From Evansella cellulosilytica DSM 2522 (GTDB lineage Bacteria > Bacillota > Bacilli > Bacillales > Salisediminibacteriaceae), in contig NC_014829.1 in assembly GCF_000177235.2 (NCBI RefSeq), forward strand, positions 3,038,001 through 3,102,000: a stretch of 64,000 nucleotides of DNA, read 5' to 3'. Within the stretch, counting starts at the first letter, position 1; each line of letters opens with the position of its first letter. The notes below the pieces were generated by a model. It was not told where the DNA came from, did no database searches, and was given only the letters and a program-made list of their open reading frames with translations. Below are positions 1 to 8,208 of the stretch, piece by piece. A program made the position numbers and the translations under genes.

Positions 1-1
1 A

Positions 2-214
2 AGCTCAGCTTGGGGAGCTGCGTGGGTTAGTTTAAAGGCAGTAAACGAAGTTTCTAGCTTTTCTGATATTAAACGAGCCATTCCTATGAAGGATGTTATT
101 AAACCTAATATGGCAAACAATGAAACATATAAAAATTATTATTCCATTTATAATAGCTTGTATCAATCTTTAAAGCCTACTTTTGAAAAAATTGCTGTAC
201 TTAAAACCAATTAA
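2..214 (+). CDS. FGGY-family carbohydrate kinase, C-terminal end (partial)
   Basis: The window opens inside this gene; 70 residues and the stop codon remain. The segment starts SSAWGAAWVSLKAV and ends with a charged helical tail (YNSLYQSLKPTFEKIAVL). This matches the final helices of FGGY sugar kinases such as gluconokinase and xylulokinase, where a GAAWLAL-type helix is followed by a tail containing P-x(n)-Y and LY-x-x-LK. FGGY kinases phosphorylate sugars or sugar acids in the cytoplasm. The active-site portion is outside the window, so the substrate cannot be named; gluconokinase is the closest by appearance. No gene follows on this strand; a nested palindrome field begins right after the stop. 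Confidence 0.6.
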   Translation, partial: SSAWGAAWVSLKAVNEVSSFSDIKRAIPMKDVIKPNMANNETYKNYYSIYNSLYQSLKPTFEKIAVLKTN

Positions 215-235
215 GTAAGAGAAGAACTTTGTAAT

Positions 236-644
236 TAAGAAGAGGTCTACTCAAAAGGTAAAAATTCAGGGCCACTGAAAAAGTGAAAAACTTGCTGTTT
301 CGTTGCATTAATATTCATTATACCTCATTATAGGGAAAGTTGATGAGACCGGAGCAAGCGAGGTTACTGTCTCTTCCTCTACGAGCATATGCTACGGAGC
401 GTATCCGTCGAGACAACTCGAAGCATTAGCGAAGAAGAGTCGCTCGTTCCTGTGGGATCGAAGGCAGGGGTGAGACCCTCAGACCGCAGGTCAGGAGGCT
501 CACCAGCCGCCCACGGAAAGCGAGCTTGCGCAGGGATCATCAATTCACTATATACAGAGTAACTTATAATAATAGCTGATAATTATAGAATAAGTACTTT
601 TTCAGTGTCCTCAAAAATTCGACCTTTTAGAGTAAACCTCTTTT
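236..644. repeat. Nested palindrome field (family C outside family B outside a GC-richer core)
   Basis: Outer family C arms lie at 238-259 (AGAGGTCTACTCAAAAGG) and 621-644 (CCTTTTAGAGTAAACCTCTT). Inside them are family B arms at 268-286 (GGGCCACTGAAAAAGTG) and 595-612 (CTTTTTCAGTGTCCTC). Inside those is a GC-richer core at about 339-544, with TTGATGA and TCATCAA at its two ends. The same A/B/C arms occur elsewhere in the window as simple hairpins of about 45 bp. No coding sequence is visible between 215 and 709. Confidence 0.75.
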
Positions 645-709
645 CATGATAGCGTTCTTATTTAACGAGATTCTGTTCGTTTGTGCCTTTATTGGTCAGC
701 TTTTTTCTA

Positions 710-1501
710 TTAAACTATTTCAAATAATTGGCTTGTTGAAAAAAAGTGAGTACGTATGTTGGGGTACGCTTCCTTTACTAATTCAGCTAAATAGCTCATA
801 CCTGGTTCTTCACTTTCGGCGTGTCCAATAATCATTAGTGCTTTTTTCTTTCCTAAACTCAAAGCATCACGCACATATTCGGGTGTCTCCCACTCCGGAC
901 CCTCACCATATATAACTAAATCGACATTCTCCTTTTCAAAGAGTGGTATAGATAAATGACCACCACCACGGTATCCTACTAAAATTGCTATTTTGTTACA
1001 TACCATTTCTTTTTCTCCTACAAAGCGAATAAAAGAAATTCCTAATTTCCCCTTCACATCATGAGCGATTTCTTCTGCAGTACGTGTCGGTACGTTTAAA
1101 ATCGTAGCAATAGGATCATGCCTAGTTACATACTGCTCCCACTGTAATGCTTGTACAAGCCCCTTCATAACCCCATCAGGTTCATAGCGGTGCCAATAAT
1201 CATGAAAGCGAAAAATGGTTATATTCGATTGTTTGATCAATTCCAGCTTTTTATTTACTACATCATTCTTTTCTATTGTATTCGTATCCGAATGACTATA
1301 AAAGATGCCTTCATGTGTAATGAGTAAATTTGCTTCCAGTTCAATCGCCTTTTTAATAGCATCGTATGTAGGCATAAATGAAACCACAATTCCTGTGACA
1401 ACCTGGCTAGAGCACCCAAATTTTAACGTATCTACTGTATTATCTATTTTTACAATTGGTTTTGTTAATTGATCGATGACATCTTGTATTGTTGTCTTCA
1501 T
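710..1501 (-). CDS. NIF3-like (DUF34) dinuclear metal protein
   Basis: A 263-residue protein of the NIF3/YbgI/YqfO family, which forms ring-shaped hexamers and binds two metal ions; the cellular role is unsettled (often annotated GTP cyclohydrolase 1 type 2-like). The expected metal-ligand blocks are present: ITHEGIFYSH at residues 61-70 and a GHAESEEPGM block near residue 230. The gene lacks the long insert domain of YqfO, so it is the short form. The start at 1501 was chosen over an upstream ATG at 1540 because TGGAGGTCGC sits just before it and the family begins near this methionine. The gene stands alone between repeat fields. Confidence 0.85.
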   Translation of the reverse strand: MKTTIQDVIDQLTKPIVKIDNTVDTLKFGCSSQVVTGIVVSFMPTYDAIKKAIELEANLLITHEGIFYSHSDTNTIEKNDVVNKKLELIKQSNITIFRFHDYWHRYEPDGVMKGLVQALQWEQYVTRHDPIATILNVPTRTAEEIAHDVKGKLGISFIRFVGEKEMVCNKIAILVGYRGGGHLSIPLFEKENVDLVIYGEGPEWETPEYVRDALSLGKKKALMIIGHAESEEPGMSYLAELVKEAYPNIRTHFFSTSQLFEIV

Positions 1502-1611
1502 CTTTTGCGACCTCCATTCTATGCAGCTCATTTCCAACATATGTTAAGACTACAATTTCATTTTATATGAATATTAGTGATTATTGTTGATAAAAATGTC
1601 CCTCATGAGGT

Positions 1612-1715
1612 AGTAACCGCGACACCGAGCATTTACTTCCTGAATACGCTCCGAGTGCAGCTTCAGTTCTAAACTAGAAGAGGAAGAGACAAGTGCACGT
1701 CCAGTAGCGAAATCA
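1612..1715. repeat. Degenerate GC-richer repeat fragment
   Basis: The 373 bases between the NIF3-like gene and the isocitrate dehydrogenase hold no gene. This part contains GAATACGCTCCGAG and GAAGAGGAAGAGACAAGTGC. They resemble strings in the core at 339-544 (CTCTTCCTCT, CTACGGAGCG) and in the D element at 7376-7580 (AGAGGAAGAGACAG). It appears to be a decayed copy of the same palindromic family. Confidence 0.4.
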
Positions 1716-1773
1716 ACAGCAAAGTTTAACATACCTTTTTAAAAATAAAACAATGATTAACTTACTATATTTT

Positions 1774-1803
1774 TTGCCACAAAAAGTATATTTAGGTTAA
1801 AAT
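1774..1803 (+). promoter_or_regulatory. Candidate sigma-A promoter of the isocitrate dehydrogenase gene
   Basis: TTGCCA at 1774-1779 and TAAAAT at 1798-1803 are separated by 18 bases, about 70 bases upstream of the start codon. The fit to the vegetative consensus is moderate. Confidence 0.4.
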
Positions 1804-1819
1804 ATAACATGTTGGCTTA

Positions 1820-1837
1820 ATATTCCTATAGGAATAT
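1820..1837. promoter_or_regulatory. Perfect 18-bp palindrome, possible operator
   Basis: ATATTCCTATAGGAATAT reads identically on both strands. It lies between the candidate promoter and the ribosome binding site of the isocitrate dehydrogenase gene, where a repressor would block transcription. No regulator is assigned. Confidence 0.4.
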
Positions 1838-1874
1838 AGCATTTCAGAACATAATGGAAAGGGAGATGTTACAT

Positions 1875-3338
1875 ATGACAAAGAAACGCCCAATCACCAT
1901 CGCTCGCGGAGACGGAATAGGCCCAGAAATTATGGAAGCGACCTTAAATATATTAGATAAGGCAGGCGCAATGATTGAACCTGAATTTATTGATATAGGT
2001 GAAAAGGTTTATTTATCAGGTAATACTACCGGTATTTCAGATGAAGCATGGGATTCATTGCGCAGAACGAAAGTATTTTTAAAAAGTCCTATTACTACCC
2101 CACAAGGTGGCGGCTACAAAAGCTTAAACGTAACAATTCGTAAATCATTAGGGTTATTTGCTAACGTTAGACCTAATGTTTCCTATGCTCCTTTCGTACA
2201 GACTAAGCATCCAAACATGGATATGGTCATTATCCGTGAAAACGAGGAAGATTTATACGCTGGTATCGAACATCAGCAAACCCCTGAAGTCGTTCAATGC
2301 CTTAAGCTAATTTCAAGACCAGGTACAGAAAAAATTGTTCGTTATGCTTTTGAATATGCAAGAAAAAATAATCGTAAAAAAGTAACATGTATGTCTAAAG
2401 ATAACATTATGAAAATTACTGATGGACTATTTCATAAAGTATTTGACGAAGTATCTAAAGATTACCCAGAAATTGAAACGGACCATTGGATTATAGATAT
2501 CGGCATGGCTAAAGTTGCTGATACACCGCAAGATTTTGATGTTGTTGTTACGTTAAACCTCTATGGTGATATTGTTTCCGATGTTGCCGCGCAAGTTGCT
2601 GGAAGTGTTGGATTAGCCGGTTCTGCTAATATCGGTGACAATATCGCTATGTTTGAAGCTATTCACGGAAGTGCACCTGATATAGCTGGTAAAGGCATCG
2701 CTAACCCATCTGGACTTCTTCATGGAGCAATTATGATGTTAGTTCATATTGGTCAACCTGATGTAGCAGTGCGTATCCACAACGCATGGCTAAAAACATT
2801 AGAGGATGAAATCTTTACTGGCGATGTAGCTAAAGGAAGACCTTCTGTAGGTACAGCTGAATTTTCTGAGGCTGTCATTGCTCGACTCGGACAAAAACCG
2901 TCAACATTTACTCCAATTGAGTATAATGCTCCTGAGCCTGAAAGTGATGATACATTTAAACTTCCTCCATTAGTAAAGGACCGACCAAAAACAGATGTTG
3001 TTCGAGAATTAGACGGTGTAGATGTATTCGTTTTTAATAATGAGCTTACATCTGAAGAACTCGGACAAACGCTAGAAAATGCCGCTGGGCCTGAATTTAA
3101 TTTAGCCATTATTACTAATAGAGGCGTTAAAGTTTATCCGAACGGTTTCCCAGAAACATTCACCACAGACCATTGGCGTTGTCGCTTCCAGCTCAATGAA
3201 TCAGAAAGTAAATCTTCAAACGCAGCAATCCTAAAACTATTAACAAGAATTGAAGAAGCTGGAATTGATTTTATAAAAACAGAAAATTTATATAAATTTA
3301 ACGGTGAGCTAGGCTACTCATTAGGCCAAGGACAATAG
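1875..3338 (+). CDS. NADP-dependent isocitrate dehydrogenase, Thermus/Rickettsia type
   Basis: A 487-residue protein of the isocitrate/isopropylmalate dehydrogenase family that oxidatively decarboxylates isocitrate to 2-oxoglutarate. Family signatures include GDGIGPEI near the N-terminus, NVRPN, the ENEEDLYAGIEH substrate block, YGDIVSD, and HGSAPDIAGK with NPSG in the cofactor region. The C-terminal extension of about 140 residues is typical of the long Thermus-type enzymes; the usual Bacillus Icd is about 423 residues and sits in the citZ-icd-mdh operon. This gene is alone, so it may be a second or replacement enzyme. The start at 1875 follows GGGAG with 9-base spacing; an in-frame ATG at 1854 has no such site. 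A strong terminator follows. Confidence 0.88.
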   Translation: MTKKRPITIARGDGIGPEIMEATLNILDKAGAMIEPEFIDIGEKVYLSGNTTGISDEAWDSLRRTKVFLKSPITTPQGGGYKSLNVTIRKSLGLFANVRPNVSYAPFVQTKHPNMDMVIIRENEEDLYAGIEHQQTPEVVQCLKLISRPGTEKIVRYAFEYARKNNRKKVTCMSKDNIMKITDGLFHKVFDEVSKDYPEIETDHWIIDIGMAKVADTPQDFDVVVTLNLYGDIVSDVAAQVAGSVGLAGSANIGDNIAMFEAIHGSAPDIAGKGIANPSGLLHGAIMMLVHIGQPDVAVRIHNAWLKTLEDEIFTGDVAKGRPSVGTAEFSEAVIARLGQKPSTFTPIEYNAPEPESDDTFKLPPLVKDRPKTDVVRELDGVDVFVFNNELTSEELGQTLENAAGPEFNLAIITNRGVKVYPNGFPETFTTDHWRCRFQLNESESKSSNAAILKLLTRIEEAGIDFIKTENLYKFNGELGYSLGQGQ

Positions 3339-3371
3339 TTTGAATTTATTAGTTTTGTGCGAGAAAAGTAT

Positions 3372-3419
3372 GGGGTGATTGCAAAGGAAAAACAATCCTT
3401 TGTATCACCCCTTTGTTTC
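3372..3419 (+). terminator. Rho-independent terminator of the isocitrate dehydrogenase gene
   Basis: GGGGTGAT at 3372-3379 pairs with ATCACCCC at 3404-3411, extended inside by CAAAGGA/TCCTTTG, and is followed by a T-rich stretch. Confidence 0.85.
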
Positions 3420-3454
3420 GTTATTTATATAAAATTGGAGCGTGGTAATTACCG

Positions 3455-4192
3455 TTAGTATTTCCTTACTTTCACAATTAAAAATGGTGGTCTTCGAGCT
3501 TCATCTTTAAGCTCTTGCCTTTCCGATAACGCCTCCGGAACTACCTCAGGTTCATCTATTTCTTCAATGTGAAAGCCTACTTTTATTAACGTGTTAATGA
3601 GAGTAGATAAAGTCCTGTGATACTTCGTCACGTCATCAACGAACCAGTGTGCTTGTCTATAACCTTCTTCTTGATAGTGATCTACTGGCCAATATTTTTT
3701 AGCTCCGTTTTCGTCCTTTATCCATCCGTTCATCGGGTTTGCTGCAGTACAAATAGGGTGTTCAATAGAATATATAAAAAAACCATTCGGCTTTAAGCTA
3801 TCATACACTTTTGAAACGATTTGCTGATAATCTTCTACATAATGTAATGCAAGTGAACTAACTACTAGGTCATAATAAGCTTTTGGAAACTGTATATCCT
3901 CCATTGCTGAATGGATATATTTAATTTTTTTATGAGCATATTGTTCCTTCGCGATCGCTAACATTTTATTAGAAATATCAGTGCCAATTACTTCCTTAGC
4001 CCCATTCTCTATACAATAACGTGCAAATTGACCCATACCACACCCTAAATCTAAAATAGTCAAGTCATGCAACCTTGGTAGTAACTTTCGTATTGCAGGT
4101 TGCTCTAATACATCGTTTAACCCACCATGACCAAACCTTAAATTTCTGTACCCATTAAAAAACTGATCGTTATCATAAATATTCTGCTTCAT
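3455..4192 (-). CDS. Class I SAM-dependent methyltransferase
   Basis: A 245-residue Rossmann-fold methyltransferase. Motif I, ILDLGCGMGQF, lies at residues 46-56, an acidic motif II (VIGTDIS) follows, and SLALHYVEDY fits the post-motif region of the Methyltransf_11/25 group. The substrate cannot be read from sequence. The ATG at 4192 is preferred over a GTG at 4201 because AGGAAGGA ends directly before the GTG, too close for it but 9 bases from the ATG. It is the last of three minus-strand genes (GNAT and DUF4269 upstream), with short gaps that suggest co-transcription. Confidence 0.8.
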   Translation of the reverse strand: MKQNIYDNDQFFNGYRNLRFGHGGLNDVLEQPAIRKLLPRLHDLTILDLGCGMGQFARYCIENGAKEVIGTDISNKMLAIAKEQYAHKKIKYIHSAMEDIQFPKAYYDLVVSSLALHYVEDYQQIVSKVYDSLKPNGFFIYSIEHPICTAANPMNGWIKDENGAKKYWPVDHYQEEGYRQAHWFVDDVTKYHRTLSTLINTLIKVGFHIEEIDEPEVVPEALSERQELKDEARRPPFLIVKVRKY

Positions 4193-4245
4193 CTCCGTCA
4201 CTCCTTCCTTTACAGACTAAAGGGAAGAATTCCCTGTACTCTACT

Positions 4246-4758
4246 CTAGAACATATCTGCTTCTATAGTAGTCCAGCCGTAAATTGCTTCTTTTAATTTT
4301 TTTCCACCTATTTCAATCTCAACTATATCCAATTTCGTACCACCTAGTGCTTCATAAAATTGTATTGAAGGGTTATCCTCTAATACTAGGACAATCATCG
4401 AATTCATTCCATATCCAACTATTTCGTTCACTACTTGATTGAATAATCTTTTTCCTATTCCTCTTCCTTCGTATTCTTTTAAAATATAAATAGCATAAAC
4501 TTCACCCTCATACTCTTCATATTTAGCACTTCTTTCTTTACCACCTGTTGCAAAACCAACGATAGAGCCAAAATCTTCGGCAACAAATATTGGATTATTG
4601 TCAGCTATTCCCCTTTTCCACATTACCTCTCGTTGCTCATAAGAAAGGGTATTTAAATATTCTTCTGGAACAATGTTTTTATAAGTTGATTTCCAACTAT
4701 CTACATGTACTTTCGCTATTCCTTTTTCATCTCCTATCCTTGCTCTTCTAATAATCAT
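4246..4758 (-). CDS. GNAT-family N-acetyltransferase
   Basis: A 170-residue single-domain GNAT protein that would transfer acetyl from acetyl-CoA to an amine. It begins IIRRARIGDEKGIAKVH, the usual first strand and helix. The acetyl-CoA loop EGRGIGKRLF lies at about residues 97-106 and the C-terminal ENPSIQFYEALGG motif is intact. AAGGGGAC precedes the ATG. The substrate is unknown. It sits in an accessory cluster with a methyltransferase and two nucleotidyltransferase-like proteins, a set seen in drug-modification islands, although no specific resistance function can be claimed. Confidence 0.82.
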   Translation of the reverse strand: MIIRRARIGDEKGIAKVHVDSWKSTYKNIVPEEYLNTLSYEQREVMWKRGIADNNPIFVAEDFGSIVGFATGGKERSAKYEEYEGEVYAIYILKEYEGRGIGKRLFNQVVNEIVGYGMNSMIVLVLEDNPSIQFYEALGGTKLDIVEIEIGGKKLKEAIYGWTTIEADMF

Positions 4759-4784
4759 ATCAAGTCCCCTTTGCTATCGGTCAT

Positions 4785-5324
4785 TTATCTATGAATAATT
4801 CCTCTTTCTTTACCATAGTGAAGGAGAGACTCATAAGGATCCCCCTCCTCTATAGAAAGAACTTTACAAAATGCCGGCTCTGTTTTATATCCTTGCTCCT
4901 TTAACAACATAATTTTCTCTTTTAAGTGCGGTGACTCATGCAAAATATAATCTTCAATAATCATATGTAAGTATGCATATTGCTTTATTACAGGTACTGG
5001 CTGGCCAAATATTTCAAATTCAAACCCACTATAAACAAAATTAACCTTCATTACAGGATTATTTCTTATCTCTTTCATTTTCAAAGTGAATTCTTCTTTA
5101 TCACCGTATAACCCGTGAATTATATTTTTGAATGTAACAAAATCTTTCACTTCCAAAATGATATCTAAATCAGATCCAGCTACATTCAAATTGATTGGTA
5201 TCGTTCCACATAAAATTGGTGAATAGTCAGCTAAGTCGTTCATAATATTTAAATCTGTTAATGCAGCAAACGCCTGCTTCTGTATCTTTGATCCCTTTTT
5301 TAAATAATCTATTGTTAAAAACAT
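4785..5324 (-). CDS. DUF4269 protein, nucleotidyltransferase-like
   Basis: A 179-residue cytoplasmic protein matching my recollection of the DUF4269 family. The N-terminal part carries CGTIPINLN followed by GSDLDIILEV, like the G-S and D-x-D core of the nucleotidyltransferase fold, so a nucleotide-transfer or degenerate binding role is plausible. No function is established. The start at 5324 is supported by AAAGGAGCCAAT directly before it; an ATG at 5345 lacks a site. It is divergent from a second nucleotidyltransferase gene at 5498. Confidence 0.65.
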   Translation of the reverse strand: MFLTIDYLKKGSKIQKQAFAALTDLNIMNDLADYSPILCGTIPINLNVAGSDLDIILEVKDFVTFKNIIHGLYGDKEEFTLKMKEIRNNPVMKVNFVYSGFEFEIFGQPVPVIKQYAYLHMIIEDYILHESPHLKEKIMLLKEQGYKTEPAFCKVLSIEEGDPYESLLHYGKERGIIHR

Positions 5325-5497
5325 ATTGGCTCCTTTCATAATCAATCATGATAGATTTAATATAGTACCATATTTTAGGGGAATACGGTTCATATTTTTC
5401 TAGACTTGCGAACGAAAATTACAGATGTTCTGTTTCATGATACGTATCTTGCATTCATATACATAATAAAAATGTAGAGAGAGCTTGAGGTGAGGTT

Positions 5498-6205
5498 ATG
5501 ACAAAGCGATTGCAGCCTTTTGAGGTTGCTAAGCAGTTTATACAAAAGAACTTTCCACATTGCCATGGTGCTGTCTTAGCTGGAAGTGTCGTAAGGGGTG
5601 AAGCAACTGAAACCTCTGATTTAGATATTGTCGTCATTGATATGAACATAATTTCTCAATACAGAAAATCGGTGATGTTTTTACAATGGCCTATAGAAGT
5701 ATTTGTGCACAACGTCCAATCCTTAAAGCACATGTTTCAAGATGATTATGAGCGTGCGACGCCAACACATCAAACGATGCTTGCGGAAGGAATCACAATA
5801 GTCGATAAAGGAGTATTAGGTCCGATACAAAAAGAAGCTAAACTCATATTAAAGAACGGACCTCAAACTTGGACTAATGAAACGATAAAGAGAAAACGTT
5901 ACTTTATAACCGATGCATTAGACGATTTAATAGGGTCGTCTAATAGATCAGAAGAAATTTTTATTACAAATACGTTAGCATATTGGTTACATGAATTTGT
6001 ACTAAGAACTAATGGACATTGGATTGGAGATTCAAAGTGGATCATTCGAAGACTTCAACAGTTTGACCAAAATTACAGTGAAAGATTTATTGAAGCAATC
6101 GATGATTTTTATAAATATGGAAATAAACATAAGGTAATAGCCCTTGTTGATGATACATTAGCACCGTACGGAGGAAGATTATTCCATGGTTTTAAAGATG
6201 GATAA
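5498..6205 (+). CDS. Nucleotidyltransferase-domain protein
   Basis: A 235-residue protein with a classical nucleotidyltransferase head: GSVVRGEATETSDLDIVVID gives G-S at residues 29-30 and the D-x-D metal pair at 41 and 43. The rest is helical with conserved-looking aromatic residues, as in aminoglycoside or HEPN-associated nucleotidyltransferases. The acceptor is unknown. GAGGTGAGG lies directly upstream of the ATG. The gene converges on the next minus-strand gene with only 7 bases between stops. Confidence 0.72.
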   Translation: MTKRLQPFEVAKQFIQKNFPHCHGAVLAGSVVRGEATETSDLDIVVIDMNIISQYRKSVMFLQWPIEVFVHNVQSLKHMFQDDYERATPTHQTMLAEGITIVDKGVLGPIQKEAKLILKNGPQTWTNETIKRKRYFITDALDDLIGSSNRSEEIFITNTLAYWLHEFVLRTNGHWIGDSKWIIRRLQQFDQNYSERFIEAIDDFYKYGNKHKVIALVDDTLAPYGGRLFHGFKDG

Positions 6206-6212
6206 TAATATG

Positions 6213-6551
6213 TTATTCGATCAGAACTACTTCTTTTGCTGTCTCTCTTGGAGGATATGGTAAAACTTTAATAAGTTGGTCACTAAATGTTACTTTCACT
6301 TTGCTATCAATGTTTAACTTAGAATGTTCAATCTCCTCGCCATGTTTATTTATAAGAATACTATCTGCTTCTATGAACACATCGACTTGCTTATAAGATG
6401 GATTCACAAGCTTATTACTTTTTAATCGGAGAACAATCGGAAATTCGTCTTCTCCAGTATGAATTTCCTCAATAACAAAAGTTTCTTCCAACAAATAAAA
6501 GATCGTCAATAGAACAATGAAAAGAGATGCAAAAGCTACTAGTTTTTTCAT
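6213..6551 (-). CDS. Small membrane-anchored protein with a possible OB-fold tail
   Basis: A 112-residue protein. Residues 4-22 form one hydrophobic helix (LVAFASLFIVLLTIFYLL), leaving a polar domain that is probably extracytoplasmic. The tail (SKVKVTFSDQLIKVLPYP, then ETAKEVVLIE) resembles DUF3221/YobA-type strands, but the match is weak. The start is taken as the ATG at 6551 rather than the adjoining GTG at 6554, with AGGTGG upstream. It is followed 3' by the nucleotidyltransferase gene on the other strand; no function is known. Confidence 0.55.
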   Translation of the reverse strand: MKKLVAFASLFIVLLTIFYLLEETFVIEEIHTGEDEFPIVLRLKSNKLVNPSYKQVDVFIEADSILINKHGEEIEHSKLNIDSKVKVTFSDQLIKVLPYPPRETAKEVVLIE

Positions 6552-6580
6552 CACCTATACCACCTTTTATATAAGTTATC

Positions 6581-7201
6581 TTATTGAATAATGGAGCACA
6601 CATTTTTTCTAAATAAGCTCACAGGTTTATAGAACGTTTCAATTAACTTCCCCATTACTACAGCAGCGACGATTGTACCTATACCAATTGGGCCACCTAT
6701 AAAAAAAGCGATTGTTAATACTGTTAACTCCATCACAGTTTTCGAAAATGCGATGCTTTTACCTGTTCGGATGTGTATTGCCATCATTAATTGATCAATA
6801 GGATTTCTTGCAAAGCTTGATTGAAGATATGTGGAAATTCCAAGTGCAATAAATAAAATTCCTACGAAAAGAACTGGTACTTGGGTGACTAATTGTATTA
6901 TTTCTATATTCCGAAATACGACTTCTAACCACATATCTAAAAACGCACCAACTAAAAATATCGTTATTACTGCGGAAAAGTCTGGCGTCTTTTTCATTAA
7001 ATAAGCATTGATAAAAATTAACAAAAAGCCAATGATAAAAATCCAGCTACCGACTGTTAAACCTACATTTATTGAAAGACCAACGAATAAAGCGTCCCAC
7101 GGTCCAACACCTAAATTCGATAAGATCATTAAACTAATTCCAAATGACAGAAAAAATATACCGGTTATATAAAACATACCGATAATAAAAGATTGCTTCA
7201 A
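6581..7201 (-). CDS. YczE/YyaS/YitT-type integral membrane protein
   Basis: A 206-residue membrane protein with about five to six hydrophobic segments. Signatures of the COG2364 group are present: GISLMILSNLGVGPWDALFV near the N-terminus, and RNPIDQLMMAIHIRTGKS followed by GGPIGIGTI in the second half. The biochemical role is not established; B. subtilis YczE affects lipopeptide production. The start is a TTG at 7201 with AAGGTG five bases upstream. It lies 29 bases upstream of the small anchored protein and may share its transcript. Confidence 0.75.
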   Translation of the reverse strand: MKQSFIIGMFYITGIFFLSFGISLMILSNLGVGPWDALFVGLSINVGLTVGSWIFIIGFLLIFINAYLMKKTPDFSAVITIFLVGAFLDMWLEVVFRNIEIIQLVTQVPVLFVGILFIALGISTYLQSSFARNPIDQLMMAIHIRTGKSIAFSKTVMELTVLTIAFFIGGPIGIGTIVAAVVMGKLIETFYKPVSLFRKNVCSIIQ

Positions 7202-7286
7202 AATAACACCTTCTTTAAGAGCATTTATTCCCTACTATTCACCTTCATTATCATATCATAATTTAGTTGTTTAATGATTAAAAAAA

Positions 7287-7337
7287 GGAGGCTGTCCCAA
7301 AAGGTCAATGAAAATGACTTTTTAGGGAGAGCCTCTC
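7287..7337. repeat. Family A palindrome, copy 1
   Basis: GGAGGCTGTCCCAAAAGG at the left and TTTAGGGAGAGCCTC at the right form an imperfect hairpin. The same long form returns in inverse order at 33851-33904. Confidence 0.7.
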
Positions 7338-7375
7338 ATTTAAATAATGACCCTGTATTTTTCTATTGATAAGAA

Positions 7376-7580
7376 TAACTCGAAGAGCAACAGGCGGCGA
7401 CTCCAGCGACGATCGTTACATCACGATTAAGCTTCTCGTTGTCTCGACGGATACAACTCCAGAGCGTTGCATATAGAGGAAGAGACAGGTTGAGAGCTGA
7501 AGATCCCGCAGGGTGATTTTCCCGAGGAAGCTGAAATATTGCCCGCAGAAAGCGTCCTCCTACAGCAGTTCGAGTACTTT
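7376..7580. repeat. Family D palindromic element, copy 1
   Basis: The ends are AACTCGAAGAGCAACAGGCG on the left and GTCCTCCTACAGCAGTTCGA on the right, roughly inverted copies. Internal strings such as AAGATCCCGCAGGGTGATTT and CCCGAGGAAGCTGAA reappear on the opposite strand in copy 2 at 33266-33393. It is GC-richer than its surroundings, lies between two family A hairpins, and has no open reading frame of note. Confidence 0.65.
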
Positions 7581-7604
7581 AATAATAATTACCAGAAAAA
7601 AGAG

Positions 7605-7646
7605 AGAGGCTGTCCCAAAAGTTTATACTTTTGGGACAGCCTCTTT
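7605..7646. repeat. Family A palindrome, copy 2
   Basis: A near-perfect hairpin: GAGGCTGTCCCAAAAG pairs with CTTTTGGGACAGCCTC, with flanking A and T runs, so it could stop transcription in both directions. Confidence 0.8.
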
Positions 7647-7714
7647 ACTAGAAGGTTAGTATTAATAATAATGAATATATATAAATTTATAAACAAAAGT
7701 TTGATGAATCAAAT

Positions 7715-8182
7715 TTAAAGTCGTAGGGTATCTTTATGCTTCTCGTAATATATATATTCTAGATCAGTATATCCATACTTTTCGTAAATTTTCTCAAAAC
7801 TATTAATTATAGACAGACATTTTGAAACTACCATAAATTGTGTAACGTCACTGATACAGATTACCGTATGACTTCTAGAATGTAAAAAATCTTCTAAGTT
7901 GTTTGAGTCTTTTTCGAGTATCTTAGATTCATAAATGGAAAATTTAGAAAAAATTGGATAATAGTCATGCTTTACACTTAATAAAGTTTCCTTTATTCGG
8001 ATATTATCCAGAATAGATTCTTCCTCATTGAAAAAAGAAGTACTTGAATCACCAGGAAAATGAATTTCTTCATGTGGACCTCTAACCCAATATGAGGGGA
8101 TATCAAGAACATCTTCCAGTAATTTCAACAAAACCTGATTGTATTCATTCGGTATTGAGAAAATCAACCCAATTCTATCCAT
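7715..8182 (-). CDS. DUF2691-like protein
   Basis: A 155-residue protein beginning MDRIGLIFSIPNEYNQVL and ending with a YGYTDLEYIYYEKHK segment. Both ends resemble the DUF2691 family of Bacillus (IPN-x-Y near the start, DVQYI near the end). No catalytic motif or membrane segment is seen and no function is known. AAGGGAG precedes the ATG. Only 26 bases separate it from the stop of a broken upstream reading frame on the same strand, so it may once have been the second gene of a pair. Confidence 0.55.
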   Translation of the reverse strand: MDRIGLIFSIPNEYNQVLLKLLEDVLDIPSYWVRGPHEEIHFPGDSSTSFFNEEESILDNIRIKETLLSVKHDYYPIFSKFSIYESKILEKDSNNLEDFLHSRSHTVICISDVTQFMVVSKCLSIINSFEKIYEKYGYTDLEYIYYEKHKDTLRL

Positions 8183-8208
8183 ACTGATTTCTCCCTTAAT
8201 TTATTTAA

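Noticed and set aside
2753-3109. 118-residue minus-strand frame
   Set aside because: It is antisense to the C-terminal extension of the isocitrate dehydrogenase and has Ser-rich antisense composition.
7376-7580. Coding sequence in the D element
   Set aside because: All frames are short or interrupted; inverted ends and a second copy in opposite orientation show a repeat.
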